The notes below the pieces were generated by a model. That model was not told the origin of the DNA, did no database searches, and saw nothing but the letters and a program-made list of their open reading frames with translations. Of a stretch of 64,000 nt of DNA, positions 43,728 to 55,991 are shown one piece after another. The stretch is from Clostridia bacterium (GTDB taxonomy: Bacteria; Bacillota; Clostridia; Oscillospirales; CAG-272). Each line of letters opens with the position of its first letter. Positions within the stretch are counted from its first letter, which is position 1. The stretch lies in the NCBI GenBank assembly GCA_017621755.1, contig JAGASL010000035.1, positions 1-64,000 on the forward strand, given 5' to 3'. Position numbers and translations under genes: made by a program.

Positions 43728-45398
43728 ATGAAAAATTTTGATAAGTACAGCAAGCAATACTTCACGCCCGATGGGGTGACCATGGACTGGATCCACCGTG
43801 ACGCGATCGAAAAGCCGCCGGTATGGTGCAGCGTAGACCTGCGTGACGGCAACCAGGCGCTGATCGTACCGATGAGCCTTGAGGAGAAGCTGGAATTCTT
43901 CAAGTTGCTGTGCGACGTGGGCTTTAAGGAGATTGAGGTCGGCTTTCCTGCCGCCTCAGAGACCGAATATGAATTTTGCCGCACGATCATCGAGCGCAAG
44001 CTGATTCCCGATGACGTGACCATTCAGGTGCTGACGCAATCGCGCGAGCACATTATCGCAAAGACCTTTGAGGCGATCGAGGGGGCACCGCACGCTATCG
44101 TGCACCTGTATAACTCTACCTCCGTTGCCCAGCGCGAGCAGGTATTCCGCCGCGACAAGCAGGAGATCATTGATATTGCCACCTTTGGCGCTAAGCTGTG
44201 CAAGCAGTACCGCGAAAAGGCAAGCGGCCACATCTCGTTTGAATACTCGCCCGAAAGCTTTACCGGCACCGAGCCGGAATACGCTGCCCAGATCTGCAAC
44301 GAGGTGATCAAGATCTGGGAGCCGACACCGGAGGATAAGGTGATCATCAACCTGCCGGTCACGGTGTCGCACTCAATGCCGCACGTGTACGCCAACCAAG
44401 TAGAATACATGTGCAAGAACCTCCTGCACCGTGAAAATCTGATCATTTCCCTGCACCCGCACAACGATCGCGGCTGCGCCGTGGCGGATAGTGAGATGGG
44501 TCTTTTGGCCGGTGGTGACCGTATTGAGGGCACGCTGTTTGGTAACGGCGAGCGCACCGGCAACGTGGATATCGTGACCCTAGCGCTGAATATGTATTCA
44601 CAGGGCGTTGACCCCGGCTTAGATTTTTCCAACCTGCCCGCCATTACCGAGGTGTATGAAAAGGTAACGCGCATGCACGTATACGAGCGCCAGCCCTATA
44701 GCGGCCAGCTGGTATTTGCCGCCTTCAGCGGCTCGCACCAGGATGCCATTGCCAAGGGCATGAGGTTCCGTGAAAGCGGCAACAAGATCTGGAACGTGCC
44801 CTATCTGCCCATCGACCCGACCGACATTGGCCGCGTGTACGAGGCAGACGTAATCCGCATCAACTCCCAATCTGGCAAGGGTGGCATCGGCTACATTCTG
44901 GAAACGCAGTTCAAGCACGTGCTGCCGCCCAAGATGCGCGAGGCCTTTGGCTACCACGTCAAGAGCATTTCTGACCACGAGCACCGCGAGCTGCAGCCCG
45001 CAGAGGTATACGAGATCTTCAAGCGCGATTTCGTCAACATCAATGATCTGGTAGATGTTGTGCGCGCCGTATATACCGATGAAAACGGCGGCATCCGCGC
45101 CGAGAGCGTGATCCGCTACCACGGCAAGGAGCTGCAGATCTCCTCCTTTGGCAATGGCCGCCTTGATGCCATTGGCGAGGCGCTGCGCCAGGTGACCGGG
45201 CTTGACTATTCGCTAGAAAGCTATACCGAGCATGACCTGGAGGGCAAATCCAGCTCAAAGGCTGCCTCCTACGTCAGCATCCGCCACAATGGTAAGACCT
45301 ACTGGGGCACGGGCATCGACAGCGATATCATCGTTTCCTCAGTCAAGGCGCTGGTCAGTGCCTTTAACATCATGTTCCGCGAGGACGAAAAACAGTAA
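43728..45398 (+). CDS. leuA: 2-Isopropylmalate synthase
   Basis: A 556-residue enzyme that commits 2-oxoisovalerate to leucine. The HMGL-like barrel (LRDGNQAL; HPHNDRGCAVADSE; GNGERTGNVDIVTLALN) is followed by a linker and a C-terminal LeuA allosteric domain (about 430-556) that binds leucine. The length fits the leuA2 class. The start is set by AAAGGA before ATG 43728; upstream codons overlap the T-box terminator. Confidence 0.95.
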   Translation: MKNFDKYSKQYFTPDGVTMDWIHRDAIEKPPVWCSVDLRDGNQALIVPMSLEEKLEFFKLLCDVGFKEIEVGFPAASETEYEFCRTIIERKLIPDDVTIQVLTQSREHIIAKTFEAIEGAPHAIVHLYNSTSVAQREQVFRRDKQEIIDIATFGAKLCKQYREKASGHISFEYSPESFTGTEPEYAAQICNEVIKIWEPTPEDKVIINLPVTVSHSMPHVYANQVEYMCKNLLHRENLIISLHPHNDRGCAVADSEMGLLAGGDRIEGTLFGNGERTGNVDIVTLALNMYSQGVDPGLDFSNLPAITEVYEKVTRMHVYERQPYSGQLVFAAFSGSHQDAIAKGMRFRESGNKIWNVPYLPIDPTDIGRVYEADVIRINSQSGKGGIGYILETQFKHVLPPKMREAFGYHVKSISDHEHRELQPAEVYEIFKRDFVNINDLVDVVRAVYTDENGGIRAESVIRYHGKELQISSFGNGRLDAIGEALRQVTGLDYSLESYTEHDLEGKSSSKAASYVSIRHNGKTYWGTGIDSDIIVSSVKALVSAFNIMFREDEKQ

Positions 45399-45418
45399 GC
45401 AGTAAAGGAAGAAACCGT

Positions 45419-47110
45419 ATGAAAATGACAGGTGCAGAGATCATCGTGAACACCCTGATCGAGCAAGGCGTGACCGACGTTTTCGGTTACCCGGGCGGCC
45501 AGGTGCTGAACATCTATGATGCTCTTTATAAAAACAGCGACCGCATCAACCACGTGCTGACCGCGCACGAGCAGGGTGCCTCCCACGCGGCAGACGGCTA
45601 CTCACGCGCGACTGGCAAGGTGGGCGTATGCATTGCCACCTCTGGCCCCGGTGCCACCAACCTGGTAACCGGCATTGCCACCGCCATGCTGGATTCGGTG
45701 CCCCTGGTGGCCATTACCGGCAACGTGCCCTGCCCCCTGATCGGCAAAGACAGCTTTCAGGAGATCGATATTACCGGCATTACCCTGCCGATTACCAAGC
45801 ATAATTACTTCATCAACAACGTAGCCGACCTGGCAGACGCCATTCGCGAGGCATTTCAGATCGCCAAATCCGGCCGCCCCGGCCCGGTGCTGATCGACGT
45901 GCCGAAGGACGTACAGATCGCCGAATACGAATACGAGGCGCAGGCGGTGGTAGAAAAGATACCGCTGCCGAAGGCCGCGGACACCGAGATTGAAGAGGCC
46001 ATTCGCATGATAGCCGAGGCTAAGCGCCCCTACATCTATATCGGCGGCGGTGCCGCCGGCCTGGGCATGGGGCGTGAGATCTTAGCGCTTGCTGAAAAGA
46101 TCGACGCCTATATCGGCTGTACCTTTATGGGTCTTTCGGCCATACCGGATGGGCACCCCCGTTTTCTTGGCATGCAGGGCATGCACGGGCACTATGCCTC
46201 CTCAATGGCGCAAAAGGATGCCGACCTGATCATTGGCGTGGGCGTTCGCTTTAGCGACCGTGCCACCGGCAACGTGGCCAAATACGCCAAGAACAGCAGG
46301 ATCATTCAGTTAGACCCCGACTTTGCCGAGATCAACAAAAACGTAAAGGTAGATTTAGGCATCATTGCCGACGTGCAGGATTCCTTTATGCGCATTGCCG
46401 CCGGCTGTGCCACGGCCGAGCACCCAGAATGGGGCAAGCTGATTGCCGGGCTGAAGGAGGACGAGCTTCGCTTTGAGGCCGAGGCAGAGGCTGCCTCGAA
46501 GGCCCCGTTACCGCCCAAGGCCGTATTTGATATTATCAACGCAAAGAAGCCGGCCGGCACCATCACCGCTACCGATGTGGGTCAGCACCAGATGTGGGCA
46601 GCCCAGTACGCCAGCTTTGACCGCCCGCGTCGCTTCGTTTCCAGCGGTGGTCTTGGCACCATGGGCTTTGGCCTTGGCGCCGCCATCGGCGCTTACGTGG
46701 CCACGGGGGATACCACCGTGCTGATCACGGGTGACGGTAGCTTTGGCATGAACCTGAACGAGCTGGCCACAGCCGTTTCCTACAACATTCCCGTAATCAT
46801 CGTGCTGATGAACAACGGCGTGCTGGGCATGGTGCGCCAATGGCAAACGCTATTTTTTGGCAAGCGCTATTCAAACACCGTGCTGGATAGACAGACCGAT
46901 TTCGTAAAGCTGGCCGAGGCCTTTGGCGCGATCGGCTACCGCGCCGAAACGCGCGAGGAATTTGCCGAGGCCTTTGACAAGGCGCTGGCAGCCGGCCGCC
47001 CGGTGGTGATCGACACCCTGATCGGCTGTGATGAATTCGTGCTGCCGATGCTACCGCCAGGCGGCTCGATCGATGATATCATCGTCAAGAAGGGGGGAGA
47101 CGAGGCGTGA
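45419..47110 (+). CDS. ilvB: Acetolactate synthase, large subunit
   Basis: A 563-residue ThDP/FAD enzyme that makes acetolactate or acetohydroxybutyrate. The N-terminal Glu of ThDP activation is in LTAHEQGASHAADGYSRATG, and the ThDP motif is GDGSFGMNLNELATAVSYNIPVIIVLMNN. Overlaps ilvN by four bases; the two form the regulated holoenzyme. Confidence 0.96.
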   Translation: MKMTGAEIIVNTLIEQGVTDVFGYPGGQVLNIYDALYKNSDRINHVLTAHEQGASHAADGYSRATGKVGVCIATSGPGATNLVTGIATAMLDSVPLVAITGNVPCPLIGKDSFQEIDITGITLPITKHNYFINNVADLADAIREAFQIAKSGRPGPVLIDVPKDVQIAEYEYEAQAVVEKIPLPKAADTEIEEAIRMIAEAKRPYIYIGGGAAGLGMGREILALAEKIDAYIGCTFMGLSAIPDGHPRFLGMQGMHGHYASSMAQKDADLIIGVGVRFSDRATGNVAKYAKNSRIIQLDPDFAEINKNVKVDLGIIADVQDSFMRIAAGCATAEHPEWGKLIAGLKEDELRFEAEAEAASKAPLPPKAVFDIINAKKPAGTITATDVGQHQMWAAQYASFDRPRRFVSSGGLGTMGFGLGAAIGAYVATGDTTVLITGDGSFGMNLNELATAVSYNIPVIIVLMNNGVLGMVRQWQTLFFGKRYSNTVLDRQTDFVKLAEAFGAIGYRAETREEFAEAFDKALAAGRPVVIDTLIGCDEFVLPMLPPGGSIDDIIVKKGGDEA

Positions 47111-47604
47111 GCAAGTTTGTCATTGCCGTATACGTAGACAACAAGTTCGGCGTGCTGACGCGCGTGACCAGTATGTTTACCCGCCGCGGCTTTAATATTG
47201 ATACCCTAACGGTAGGCGAGACCGAGGAGCCTGCCTACTCCCGCATTACCATTTCACTGAGCGGTGACGGCTACGCCAGAGAGCAGCTGATCAACCAGAT
47301 GCGCAAGCTTTACAACGTGAAAAAGGTAGAGGTGCTGGAGGAAAGCGACACCATCAAGCGTGAGCTGATGATGATCAAGGTCAAAAACAGCCCCGAGACC
47401 CGTGCCGATATTCTGGCGGCGGTAGAGGTATACCGCGCCAAGGTGATCGATTACACCACAGACGAGCTGTGTGTAGAGATCACCGGCGACCCGAACAAGA
47501 TCGATGCCTTTGTGAAGCTGATGCTTCCCTTTGGCATTTTGGAAATGTGCCGCACGGGTATCGTAGCCCTGGAGCGCGGCAGCAACACTCTCTTGAATAA
47601 ATAA
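47107..47604 (+). CDS. ilvN: Acetolactate synthase, small regulatory subunit
   Basis: A 165-residue ACT-domain protein (VYVDNKFGVLTRVTSMFTRRGFNIDTLTVG) with a C-terminal ALS_ss domain. It confers valine feedback on IlvB. ATGA-type overlap with ilvB indicates coupled translation. Confidence 0.95.
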   Translation: MSKFVIAVYVDNKFGVLTRVTSMFTRRGFNIDTLTVGETEEPAYSRITISLSGDGYAREQLINQMRKLYNVKKVEVLEESDTIKRELMMIKVKNSPETRADILAAVEVYRAKVIDYTTDELCVEITGDPNKIDAFVKLMLPFGILEMCRTGIVALERGSNTLLNK

Positions 47605-47617
47605 AAAATCTACATAA

Positions 47618-48652
<1,035 letters not shown>

Positions 48653-48668
48653 TCGGCAGGTGACTTTC

Positions 48669-50330
48669 ATGATCAAAGAAAAAGTAGTTGACGGGTTTCA
48701 GAATGCCCCACACCGCTCGCTGTACCACGCTCTTGGCTTAACGAAGGAGGAGCTTTCTCGCCCCTTGATCGGTATCGTCAGCTCGTATAACGAGATCGTG
48801 CCCGGGCATATGAACCTGGATAAGATCACCGATGCGGTCAAGCTTGGCGTGGCCATGGCGGGCGGTACACCCATCATGTTCCCCGCGATCACGGTTTGTG
48901 ATGGTATTGCCATGGGCCACGTTGGCATGAAGTATTCGCTCGTTACCCGTGACCTGATTGCCGACTCGACCGAGGCCATGGTCATGGCCCACGGCTTTGA
49001 CGGTCTGGTAATGATCCCCAACTGTGATAAAAACGTGCCCGGTCTGCTGATGGCGGCGGCACGCCTGAATATTCCTACCGTATTCGTCAGCGGCGGGCCG
49101 ATGCTGGCCGGCCGTGTGGGCGGCGAAAAGCGCAGCCTTTCCAGCATGTTTGAGGCGGTTGGTGCCTATACCGCCGGCAAGATTGATGAGGAGAAGCTGT
49201 GCGAGTTTGAAGAAAAGGTATGCCCTACCTGCGGCTCCTGCTCGGGCATGTATACCGCCAACTCGATGAACTGCCTGACCGAGGTGCTGGGCATGGGTCT
49301 TTGCGGCAACGGCACCATTCCGGCCGTCTATTCTGCCCGTATTGAGCTGGCAAAGCACGCCGGCATGCAGGTGATGGAGCTGGTAAAGAAGAACATTCGC
49401 CCGCGCGATATTATGACGGCGGCCGCCATTCGCAATGCCATTACGGCAGACATGGCGCTTGGCTGCTCGACAAACAGCATGCTGCACCTGCCGGCCATTG
49501 CCAACGAGTGCGGCGTGGCGTTTGACTTAGAAGAGGTCAACCGCATCAGCGAGCGCACCCCCAACCTTTGCCACCTGGCACCGGCCGGCCCGACCTATAT
49601 GGAGGACCTGAACGAGGCCGGCGGCGTGTACGCCGTCTTAAAGGAGATCGCCGCGCTTGGCCTGCTGGATACCACCGTGATGACCTGCACGGGCAAAACG
49701 CTGGGCGAAAATATTGAAAGAGCCACCAACCGGGATACGAGCGTGATCCGCACGCCGGACAGCGCCTTTAGCAAGACCGGCGGCATTGCCGTGCTAAAGG
49801 GCAACCTGGCGCCTGACGGCTGCGTGGTCAAGAGAAGCGCCGTAGCACCCGAGATGCTGGTGCATGAGGGCCCTGCCAAGGTCTACGAAAGCGAAGAAGA
49901 GGCCATTGCCGCCATTTATGCCGGCAAGATCGTGAAGGGCGACGTAGTGGTCATCCGCTACGAGGGGCCCAGCGGTGGCCCCGGCATGAGGGAGATGCTC
50001 TCCCCCACCTCGGCCATCGCGGGCATGGGGCTGGATAAGGACGTAGCCCTGATTACCGACGGTCGCTTCTCCGGTGCCACCCGCGGCGCCTCGATCGGCC
50101 ACGTCTCGCCTGAGGCGGTCAGCGGCGGCACGATCGCCTACGTCAAGGATGGCGACATCATTTCCATCAACATCCCTGCCTATACCATTGAGCTGAAGGT
50201 CTCGGACGAGGAGCTTGCTAAGCGCCGCGCCGAAATGCCCATCAAGCGCAAGGAGAATATTACCGGCTACCTCAAGCGGTATGCCGCGATGGTATCCTCT
50301 GCCGATAAGGGTGCGATCATCAACCGTTAA
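48669..50330 (+). CDS. ilvD: Dihydroxy-acid dehydratase
   Basis: A 553-residue Fe-S dehydratase. Cysteines in [13 protein letters not shown] and [19 protein letters not shown] bind the cluster, and [13 protein letters not shown] closes the active site. Supplies 2-oxo acids for valine, isoleucine and leucine. AGG at 48658-48660 favours ATG 48669 over GTG 48660. Confidence 0.96.
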   Translation: MIKEKVVDGFQNAPHRSLYHALGLTKEELSRPLIGIVSSYNEIVPGHMNLDKITDAVKLGVAMAGGTPIMFPAITVCDGIAMGHVGMKYSLVTRDLIADSTEAMVMAHGFDGLVMIPNCDKNVPGLLMAAARLNIPTVFVSGGPMLAGRVGGEKRSLSSMFEAVGAYTAGKIDEEKLCEFEEKVCPTCGSCSGMYTANSMNCLTEVLGMGLCGNGTIPAVYSARIELAKHAGMQVMELVKKNIRPRDIMTAAAIRNAITADMALGCSTNSMLHLPAIANECGVAFDLEEVNRISERTPNLCHLAPAGPTYMEDLNEAGGVYAVLKEIAALGLLDTTVMTCTGKTLGENIERATNRDTSVIRTPDSAFSKTGGIAVLKGNLAPDGCVVKRSAVAPEMLVHEGPAKVYESEEEAIAAIYAGKIVKGDVVVIRYEGPSGGPGMREMLSPTSAIAGMGLDKDVALITDGRFSGATRGASIGHVSPEAVSGGTIAYVKDGDIISINIPAYTIELKVSDEELAKRRAEMPIKRKENITGYLKRYAAMVSSADKGAIINR

Positions 50331-50345
50331 GGAGATTTATTCGTT

Positions 50346-51614
50346 ATGGCAATGACGATGACACAAAAGATCCTTGCCGACCACGCAGGCCTGCCCTGCG
50401 TGGAGGCAGGGCAGCTGATCCTGGTCAACGTTGACCGGGTGCTGGGCAACGATATTACCTCACCCGTGGCGATCCGCGAGTTTGAACGTATCGGCACGAA
50501 GGAGGTTTACGACCGTGACCGTGTGACCATGGTTATGGACCATTTTGCCCCGAACAAGGATATCAAGGCGGCCGTGCAATGCAAGATGTGCCGCGACTTC
50601 TGCGAGGCCAAGGAGATCACCCACTTCTATGACGTTGGCCGCATGGGCATCGAGCATGCCCTCTTACCCGAAAAGGGTCTGGTGGTGCCGGGCGACGTGG
50701 TGATCGGTGCCGATTCGCACACCTGCACCTACGGTGCGCTGGGCGCCTTCTCTACCGGCGTCGGCTCTACCGATATGGCTTGCGGCATGGCCACGGGCAA
50801 GGCCTGGTTCAAGGTGCCGGGCGCTATTAAATTTATACTGAAGGGCAAGCTAAACCGCTACGTTTCCGGCAAAGATGTAATCTTACACATCATTGGCAAG
50901 ATCGGCGTAGACGGTGCGCTGTACCGCTCGATGGAGTTTGTTGGCGAGGGCGTTGCCGCCCTTTCGATCTACGATCGCCTTACCATCTGCAACATGGCCA
51001 TTGAAGCCGGTGCCAAGAACGGCATTTTTGAGGTAGATGAGGAAACGGTGAATTACGTCAAGGAGCGCTCTGACCGCGAGATCAAGCGCTATCAGGCCGA
51101 TCCCGACGCCGTATACGAGGAGACCTATGAGATCGATCTTTCCGAAATCCGCTCTACGGTTGCCTTCCCGCACCTGCCGGAAAACACCCGCACCTTTGAC
51201 GAGATCGGCGACGTAAAGATCGACCAGGTTGTAATTGGCTCCTGCACCAACGGCCACTACAAGGATCTCTATGAGGCCGCCATGATCATCAAGGGGCATA
51301 AGGTGGCAAAGAACGTACGCGCCATCATCATCCCCGCCACGCAGGATATTTACCTGCACGCGATGGAAACCGGCCTGCTGAAGATCTTTATTGAGGCCGG
51401 CTGCGTGGTCTCTACACCTACCTGTGGCCCCTGCCTTGGCGGCTATATGGGTATTCTGGCCGCCGGCGAGCGTGCCGTGGCCACCACCAACCGTAACTTT
51501 ATCGGCCGCATGGGCGATGTGACGAGCGAGGTCTACCTCGCCAGCCCGGCCGTTGCCGCTGCCAGCGCCATTGCCGGCCGCATTGCTGACCCGAACGAGA
51601 TCGGAAAGGAGTGA
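50346..51614 (+). CDS. leuC: 3-Isopropylmalate dehydratase, large subunit
   Basis: A 422-residue aconitase-fold subunit of the shorter homoaconitase-like class. Cluster cysteines are in [13 protein letters not shown] and [35 protein letters not shown] is typical. Partners LeuD, which begins 8 bp after its stop. Confidence 0.96.
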   Translation: MAMTMTQKILADHAGLPCVEAGQLILVNVDRVLGNDITSPVAIREFERIGTKEVYDRDRVTMVMDHFAPNKDIKAAVQCKMCRDFCEAKEITHFYDVGRMGIEHALLPEKGLVVPGDVVIGADSHTCTYGALGAFSTGVGSTDMACGMATGKAWFKVPGAIKFILKGKLNRYVSGKDVILHIIGKIGVDGALYRSMEFVGEGVAALSIYDRLTICNMAIEAGAKNGIFEVDEETVNYVKERSDREIKRYQADPDAVYEETYEIDLSEIRSTVAFPHLPENTRTFDEIGDVKIDQVVIGSCTNGHYKDLYEAAMIIKGHKVAKNVRAIIIPATQDIYLHAMETGLLKIFIEAGCVVSTPTCGPCLGGYMGILAAGERAVATTNRNFIGRMGDVTSEVYLASPAVAAASAIAGRIADPNEIGKE

Positions 51615-51621
51615 TTTGGAT

Positions 51622-52116
51622 ATGAAATTTACAGGCAACGTCATCAAATACGGTGACAACGTGGATACCGACGTTATCATTCCTGCCAGATATCTCAACA
51701 CCATTGATAAAAAGGAGCTTGCCTCGCACTGCATGGAGGATTTGGACCGCGACTTTGTGAAGAAGGTGCAGCCCGGTGACATTATGGTAGCGGGCAACAA
51801 CTTTGGCTGCGGCTCCTCGCGTGAGCACGCGCCCATTGCCATTAAGGAAAGCGGCATTTCTCTGGTCATTGCCAAGAGCTTTGCGCGCATCTTCTACCGT
51901 AACGCCATCAACATCGGCCTGGCGATCTTGGAATGCCCGGAGGCGGCCGAGGCGATTGAAAACGGCAACGTGGTAGAGGCAGACCTGGATGCCGGCATCC
52001 TGTACGATCGCACGGCAGGCAAGCAGTATAAGACCCAGCCCTTCCCCGCTTTTATTCAAAAAATTATCGAAAACGGCGGTCTGGTAGAATCCATCCGCCG
52101 CGGCGATATCCGCTAA
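51622..52116 (+). CDS. leuD: 3-Isopropylmalate dehydratase, small subunit
   Basis: A 164-residue swivel-domain subunit. [15 protein letters not shown] and [17 protein letters not shown] are the family signatures. ATG 51622 follows AAAGGAG; an in-frame upstream start lies inside leuC and is rejected. Confidence 0.95.
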   Translation: MKFTGNVIKYGDNVDTDVIIPARYLNTIDKKELASHCMEDLDRDFVKKVQPGDIMVAGNNFGCGSSREHAPIAIKESGISLVIAKSFARIFYRNAINIGLAILECPEAAEAIENGNVVEADLDAGILYDRTAGKQYKTQPFPAFIQKIIENGGLVESIRRGDIR

Positions 52117-52127
52117 AGGACAGGATT

Positions 52128-53195
52128 ATGACTTACAAGATCGGTTTATTAAGAGGCGATGGCATCGGCCCGGAGATTGTAGACAGCGCTGTCAGGGTGT
52201 TAGAGGCCATTGCCAAGAAATACGGCCACAAGTTTGAATTTACCCCATACCTGATCGGCGGTGCGGCGCTGGATGCCTGCGGTGTTCCGCTGCCCGAGGA
52301 GACGGTACAGGGGTGCCTTGCAAGCGACAGCGTGCTGCTTGGCGCCGTGGGTGGCCCCAAGTGGGATACCCTGCCCGGCAACATGCGCCCGGAAAAGGCG
52401 CTGCTTGGCATTCGCGCAGCCATGGAGCTGTTTACCAACCTGCGCCCGGCGAAGCTGTACCCCGCCCTGAAGGGGGATTGCCCGCTGCGCGAGGATATTG
52501 TGGCAAACGGCTTTGATATTATGATCGTGCGTGAGCTGACCGGCGGCATCTATTTTGGTGAGCGCGGCATGCGCGAGGGCAAATACGGTGAAGAGGCATA
52601 CGATACCGAATGCTACAGCCGTATGGAGATCGAGCGTATTGCCAAGGTGGCCTTTGAGACCGCCCGCAAACGAAACAAAAAGCTGACCAGCATTGACAAG
52701 GCAAACGTGCTGGACACCTCGCGCCTGTGGCGCAAAATCGTGCACGAGATGGCAGAGGGCTATCCGGACGTGGAGTGCTTTGATATGCTGGTAGACAACG
52801 CCGCTATGCAGCTGGTGCGTAACCCGGCACAGTTTGACGTGATCGTCACCTCGAATATGTTTGGCGACATCCTGTCAGATGAGGCCTCGCAGATCACCGG
52901 CTCGATCGGCATGCTGCCCTCTGCCTCGCTTGGTAACACCACGCGCGGCCTGTACGAGCCTATTCACGGCTCGGCCCCCGATATTGCCGGCAAGAACCTG
53001 GCAAACCCCATCGCCACCATTCTTTCGGCCGCGATGATGCTGCTCTATTCCTTTAACCTGACAAAGGAATCCGATGCCATTATCAACGCGGTTGACCGCG
53101 TGCTGAACGCCGGCTATCGCACGGCAGACATTGCCCATGGCGGAGAGGCGCTTGGCACGGTGGAAATGACCGACAAGATCATTGCCATGCTGTGA
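52128..53195 (+). CDS. leuB: 3-Isopropylmalate dehydrogenase
   Basis: A 355-residue beta-decarboxylating dehydrogenase. [13 protein letters not shown] at the start, [24 protein letters not shown] and [27 protein letters not shown] match the family. Third step of the leucine branch. Confidence 0.96.
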   Translation: MTYKIGLLRGDGIGPEIVDSAVRVLEAIAKKYGHKFEFTPYLIGGAALDACGVPLPEETVQGCLASDSVLLGAVGGPKWDTLPGNMRPEKALLGIRAAMELFTNLRPAKLYPALKGDCPLREDIVANGFDIMIVRELTGGIYFGERGMREGKYGEEAYDTECYSRMEIERIAKVAFETARKRNKKLTSIDKANVLDTSRLWRKIVHEMAEGYPDVECFDMLVDNAAMQLVRNPAQFDVIVTSNMFGDILSDEASQITGSIGMLPSASLGNTTRGLYEPIHGSAPDIAGKNLANPIATILSAAMMLLYSFNLTKESDAIINAVDRVLNAGYRTADIAHGGEALGTVEMTDKIIAML

Positions 53196-53202
53196 GGGAA
53201 AG

Positions 53203-54378
53203 ATGGATACCAAGCAGTTATACAAAAGAATGTGCCGCTTTGCGGTGTTTAACGGCATTTGGAAAAAGCCGCTGTTTGCTCGCTTTATGGATTTTTGCGA
53301 GGCAGAAAACGGCTCTTGCGCGCAGGAGCTGGCATACGGCGCCTTCGTTTCCGAGGTCTATGCTGGCGGCGCTGACCTGACCGACTGTGTGCGGCGCATC
53401 GTGTTTGAGGATGAGAACGTATACGTCAAGACCATTGGCAATATGGCGCGTGTCAATCCGCAGATCGCCCTGTGCGCGGCCGGCGAGCTGACAACGCTTT
53501 CGCAATTTGCTTCGCTTACCCCGGCGGATTTTGCCGCCGTGCTGAGCGAGGGGGAGCTTCTGCCCGGCTTTGCCTCTTCCCCGGTCGACCTGCGTGCCGA
53601 GTATGAGGAAAGAACCGCCGCCATCAGCCGCCATGGCTACGGCATTTTCGCCGCGAACGGCATGTTCTCGGTGGATGCGGATGGCAGCATTCAGCCGATT
53701 GCCAGCGCCGATCGCATCTCGCTTGACCGTTTTATCGGCTACCGTGAGGAGCGCCAGCGCGTGATCGACAATACCGTAATGTTCTTAGAGGGGCGCCCTG
53801 CTGCCAACATCCTGCTCTACGGTGATGCCGGCACGGGCAAATCCTCGACCGTTAAGGCGGTGGCCAACGCGTATTTTGACCGCGGCCTGCGTCTGATCGA
53901 GATCCGCAAAAATCAGCTTCTGCTGCTGCCGAAGGTGATGGGCGAGATCGCCGATAACCCGCTGAAATTCATCATCTTTATCGATGACCTTTCCTTTAAC
54001 CAAAACGATGATACCTTCAGCATGCTGAAGGCGACCTTAGAGGGCTCTGCCAGTGCGCGGGCAAAGAATGCCGTGATCTACGCAACGAGCAACCGCCGCC
54101 ACATCGTGAAGGAAACCTTTGCCGACCGCGAGGGCAGCGACGTGCACCGCAACGATACCGTACAGGAAAACCTCTCGCTTTCCGAGCGGTTTGGCCTGAC
54201 GGTGCTGTTTGCCAAGCCCGAAAAGAAGCTCTATTTAGAGATCATTCACGAGCTGGCAGAGCGCCACGGCATCACGCGTGAAAGTGGTGAGCTGGAGCGC
54301 GAGGCCGAGGCCTTTGCCCTGAAGCGGGGCTACCGCTCTGCCCGCTGTGCCGAGCAGTTTATTGAAAGTTTACTCTAA
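53203..54378 (+). CDS. DUF815-family AAA+ ATPase
   Basis: A 391-residue protein of unknown function with a Walker A site ILLYGDAGTGKSSTV (about 205-219), Walker B FIIFIDDLSF and an arginine-finger-like region YATSNRRHIVKETFADR. The first ~180 residues are a helical domain. DUF815 members are predicted AAA+ ATPases. It begins 7 bp after the leuB stop and ends 32 bp before ilvA, embedded in the branched-chain operon, but no link to this pathway is known. GAGGG precedes ATG 53203. Confidence 0.85.
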   Translation: MDTKQLYKRMCRFAVFNGIWKKPLFARFMDFCEAENGSCAQELAYGAFVSEVYAGGADLTDCVRRIVFEDENVYVKTIGNMARVNPQIALCAAGELTTLSQFASLTPADFAAVLSEGELLPGFASSPVDLRAEYEERTAAISRHGYGIFAANGMFSVDADGSIQPIASADRISLDRFIGYREERQRVIDNTVMFLEGRPAANILLYGDAGTGKSSTVKAVANAYFDRGLRLIEIRKNQLLLLPKVMGEIADNPLKFIIFIDDLSFNQNDDTFSMLKATLEGSASARAKNAVIYATSNRRHIVKETFADREGSDVHRNDTVQENLSLSERFGLTVLFAKPEKKLYLEIIHELAERHGITRESGELEREAEAFALKRGYRSARCAEQFIESLL

Positions 54379-54410
54379 AAAGGCGGCACCTGCCGCAGAA
54401 GGAAGCAACC

Positions 54411-55604
54411 ATGCTAACACTTGATAACGTTTACCGCGCCGGATACGTGCTGAAAAGCGTGGTCCGCCAAACGGACGTACTGCCCGCCCCCAAGCTGAAC
54501 CCCGAAGCTGAGCTGTATCTCAAGACCGAGAACCTGCAGATCACCGGCTCGTTTAAGGTGCGCGGCTCTTATTACAAAATGTCTCGCCTAACGCCGGAGG
54601 AAAGGGCACGCGGTGTGATCGCCTGCTCGGCCGGCAACCATGCCCAGGGCGTGGCGCTGGCGGCGCAGAAGAACGGCATTAAGGCCGTGATCTGCCTGCC
54701 AGACGGCGCCCCCATCTCCAAGGTGGAGGCTACCAAGAGCTACGGTGCCGAGGTCTGCTTAGTCGAGGGCGTTTATGACGATGCCTACCGCCGCGCGCTG
54801 GAGCTGCGGGATGAAAAGGGCTATTCCTTTATTCACCCCTTTAACGATGAGGACGTGATCGCCGGCCAGGGCACCATCGCATTAGAGCTTGCCGAGCAGC
54901 TGCCAGATATGGACGCGGTGATCGTGCCGGTAGGCGGTGGCGGCCTGATCTCGGGCATTGCCTTTACCCTGAAATCGCTGAACCCGAACGTGAAGGTCTA
55001 TGGCGTACAGGCGGCCGGTGCCCCCTCGATGCGCAATTCCCTGCGTGACGGCAAGATCGAAACGCTTTCCGGCGTTTCTACCATTGCAGACGGCATTGCC
55101 GTGAAGCAGCCGGGCGATCTGACCTATGAGATCTGCCAAAAATACGTAGACGAGATCGTTACCGTGACCGATGATGAGATCGCGGCGGCCATTTTGGCGC
55201 TGATGGAGCAGCACAAGCTGGTTACCGAGGGTGCCGGTGCCGTTTCGGTAGCGGCGGCCATGTTCAACAAGGTCGACGTTCGCGGCAAAAAGGTCGTTTG
55301 CCTGCTCTCTGGCGGTAATATTGACGTGACCATTCTTTCGCGCGTGATCAGCCGCGGCCTCTTAATGTCCGGCCGCACCTGCCAGCTGACCATTGAGCTG
55401 ATGGACAAGCCCGGCCAGCTGAAAAACGTTTCCCGCATCGTGGCAGACCTGGGCGGCAACGTGATCTCGGTGCACCACGAGCGTGCCAACGAGGGCTCAG
55501 ACGTGAACGGCTGCTATCTACGCATCGTTCTGGAAACGAGAAACCAGGCGCACATTGACGAGATCAAGCAAGCGCTGATCGACTTTGGCTTTAAGCTATT
55601 ATAA
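54411..55604 (+). CDS. ilvA: Threonine ammonia-lyase
   Basis: A 397-residue PLP enzyme making 2-oxobutyrate from threonine, the entry to isoleucine. The PLP lysine is in TGSFKVRGS, the glycine loop is VGGGGLISG, and a single C-terminal ACT-like domain (about 325-397) follows. This shorter form, without the two ACT-like domains of E. coli IlvA, is often called biodegradative, yet the operon context points to biosynthesis. Confidence 0.94.
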   Translation: MLTLDNVYRAGYVLKSVVRQTDVLPAPKLNPEAELYLKTENLQITGSFKVRGSYYKMSRLTPEERARGVIACSAGNHAQGVALAAQKNGIKAVICLPDGAPISKVEATKSYGAEVCLVEGVYDDAYRRALELRDEKGYSFIHPFNDEDVIAGQGTIALELAEQLPDMDAVIVPVGGGGLISGIAFTLKSLNPNVKVYGVQAAGAPSMRNSLRDGKIETLSGVSTIADGIAVKQPGDLTYEICQKYVDEIVTVTDDEIAAAILALMEQHKLVTEGAGAVSVAAAMFNKVDVRGKKVVCLLSGGNIDVTILSRVISRGLLMSGRTCQLTIELMDKPGQLKNVSRIVADLGGNVISVHHERANEGSDVNGCYLRIVLETRNQAHIDEIKQALIDFGFKLL

Positions 55605-55616
55605 AGGAGAACTGTG

Positions 55617-55988
55617 ATGAACAAGATTGCAACAGATAAGGCCCCCGGCGCCATCGGCCCGTATTCGCAGGCGGTGGTTTGCGGCGGGCTGGTATATACC
55701 TCCGGGCAGATCGCGATCGACCCGGCTACCGGCGACCTGGCAGGCGCCGATATCGCCACGCAGAGCGAGCAGGTGATGAAGAACCTGGGCGCGGTGCTGG
55801 CGGCGGCAGGCTCCTCGTATGAGAAAGCGATCAAGACCACCTGCTTTCTCGCCGATATTGCCGATTTTGCCACGTTTAACGAAATCTACGGCCGCTACTT
55901 TACCGAAAAGCCGGCGCGCAGCTGCGTAGCCGTCAAGGCCCTGCCCAAGGGTGCTTTGGTTGAGGTAGAGGTGATTGCAGAGGTGTAA
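55617..55988 (+). CDS. ridA: RidA-family enamine/imine deaminase
   Basis: A 123-residue trimeric protein that hydrolyses reactive 2-aminoacrylate and 2-aminocrotonate released by IlvA. GAIGPYSQAVVCGGLVYTSGQIAIDP, the catalytic arginine in ARSCVAVKALPKGALVEVEVIA and the length match. Placement right after ilvA fits the role. ATG 55617 is preferred over GTG 55614. Confidence 0.93.
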   Translation: MNKIATDKAPGAIGPYSQAVVCGGLVYTSGQIAIDPATGDLAGADIATQSEQVMKNLGAVLAAAGSSYEKAIKTTCFLADIADFATFNEIYGRYFTEKPARSCVAVKALPKGALVEVEVIAEV

Positions 55989-55991
55989 CAA

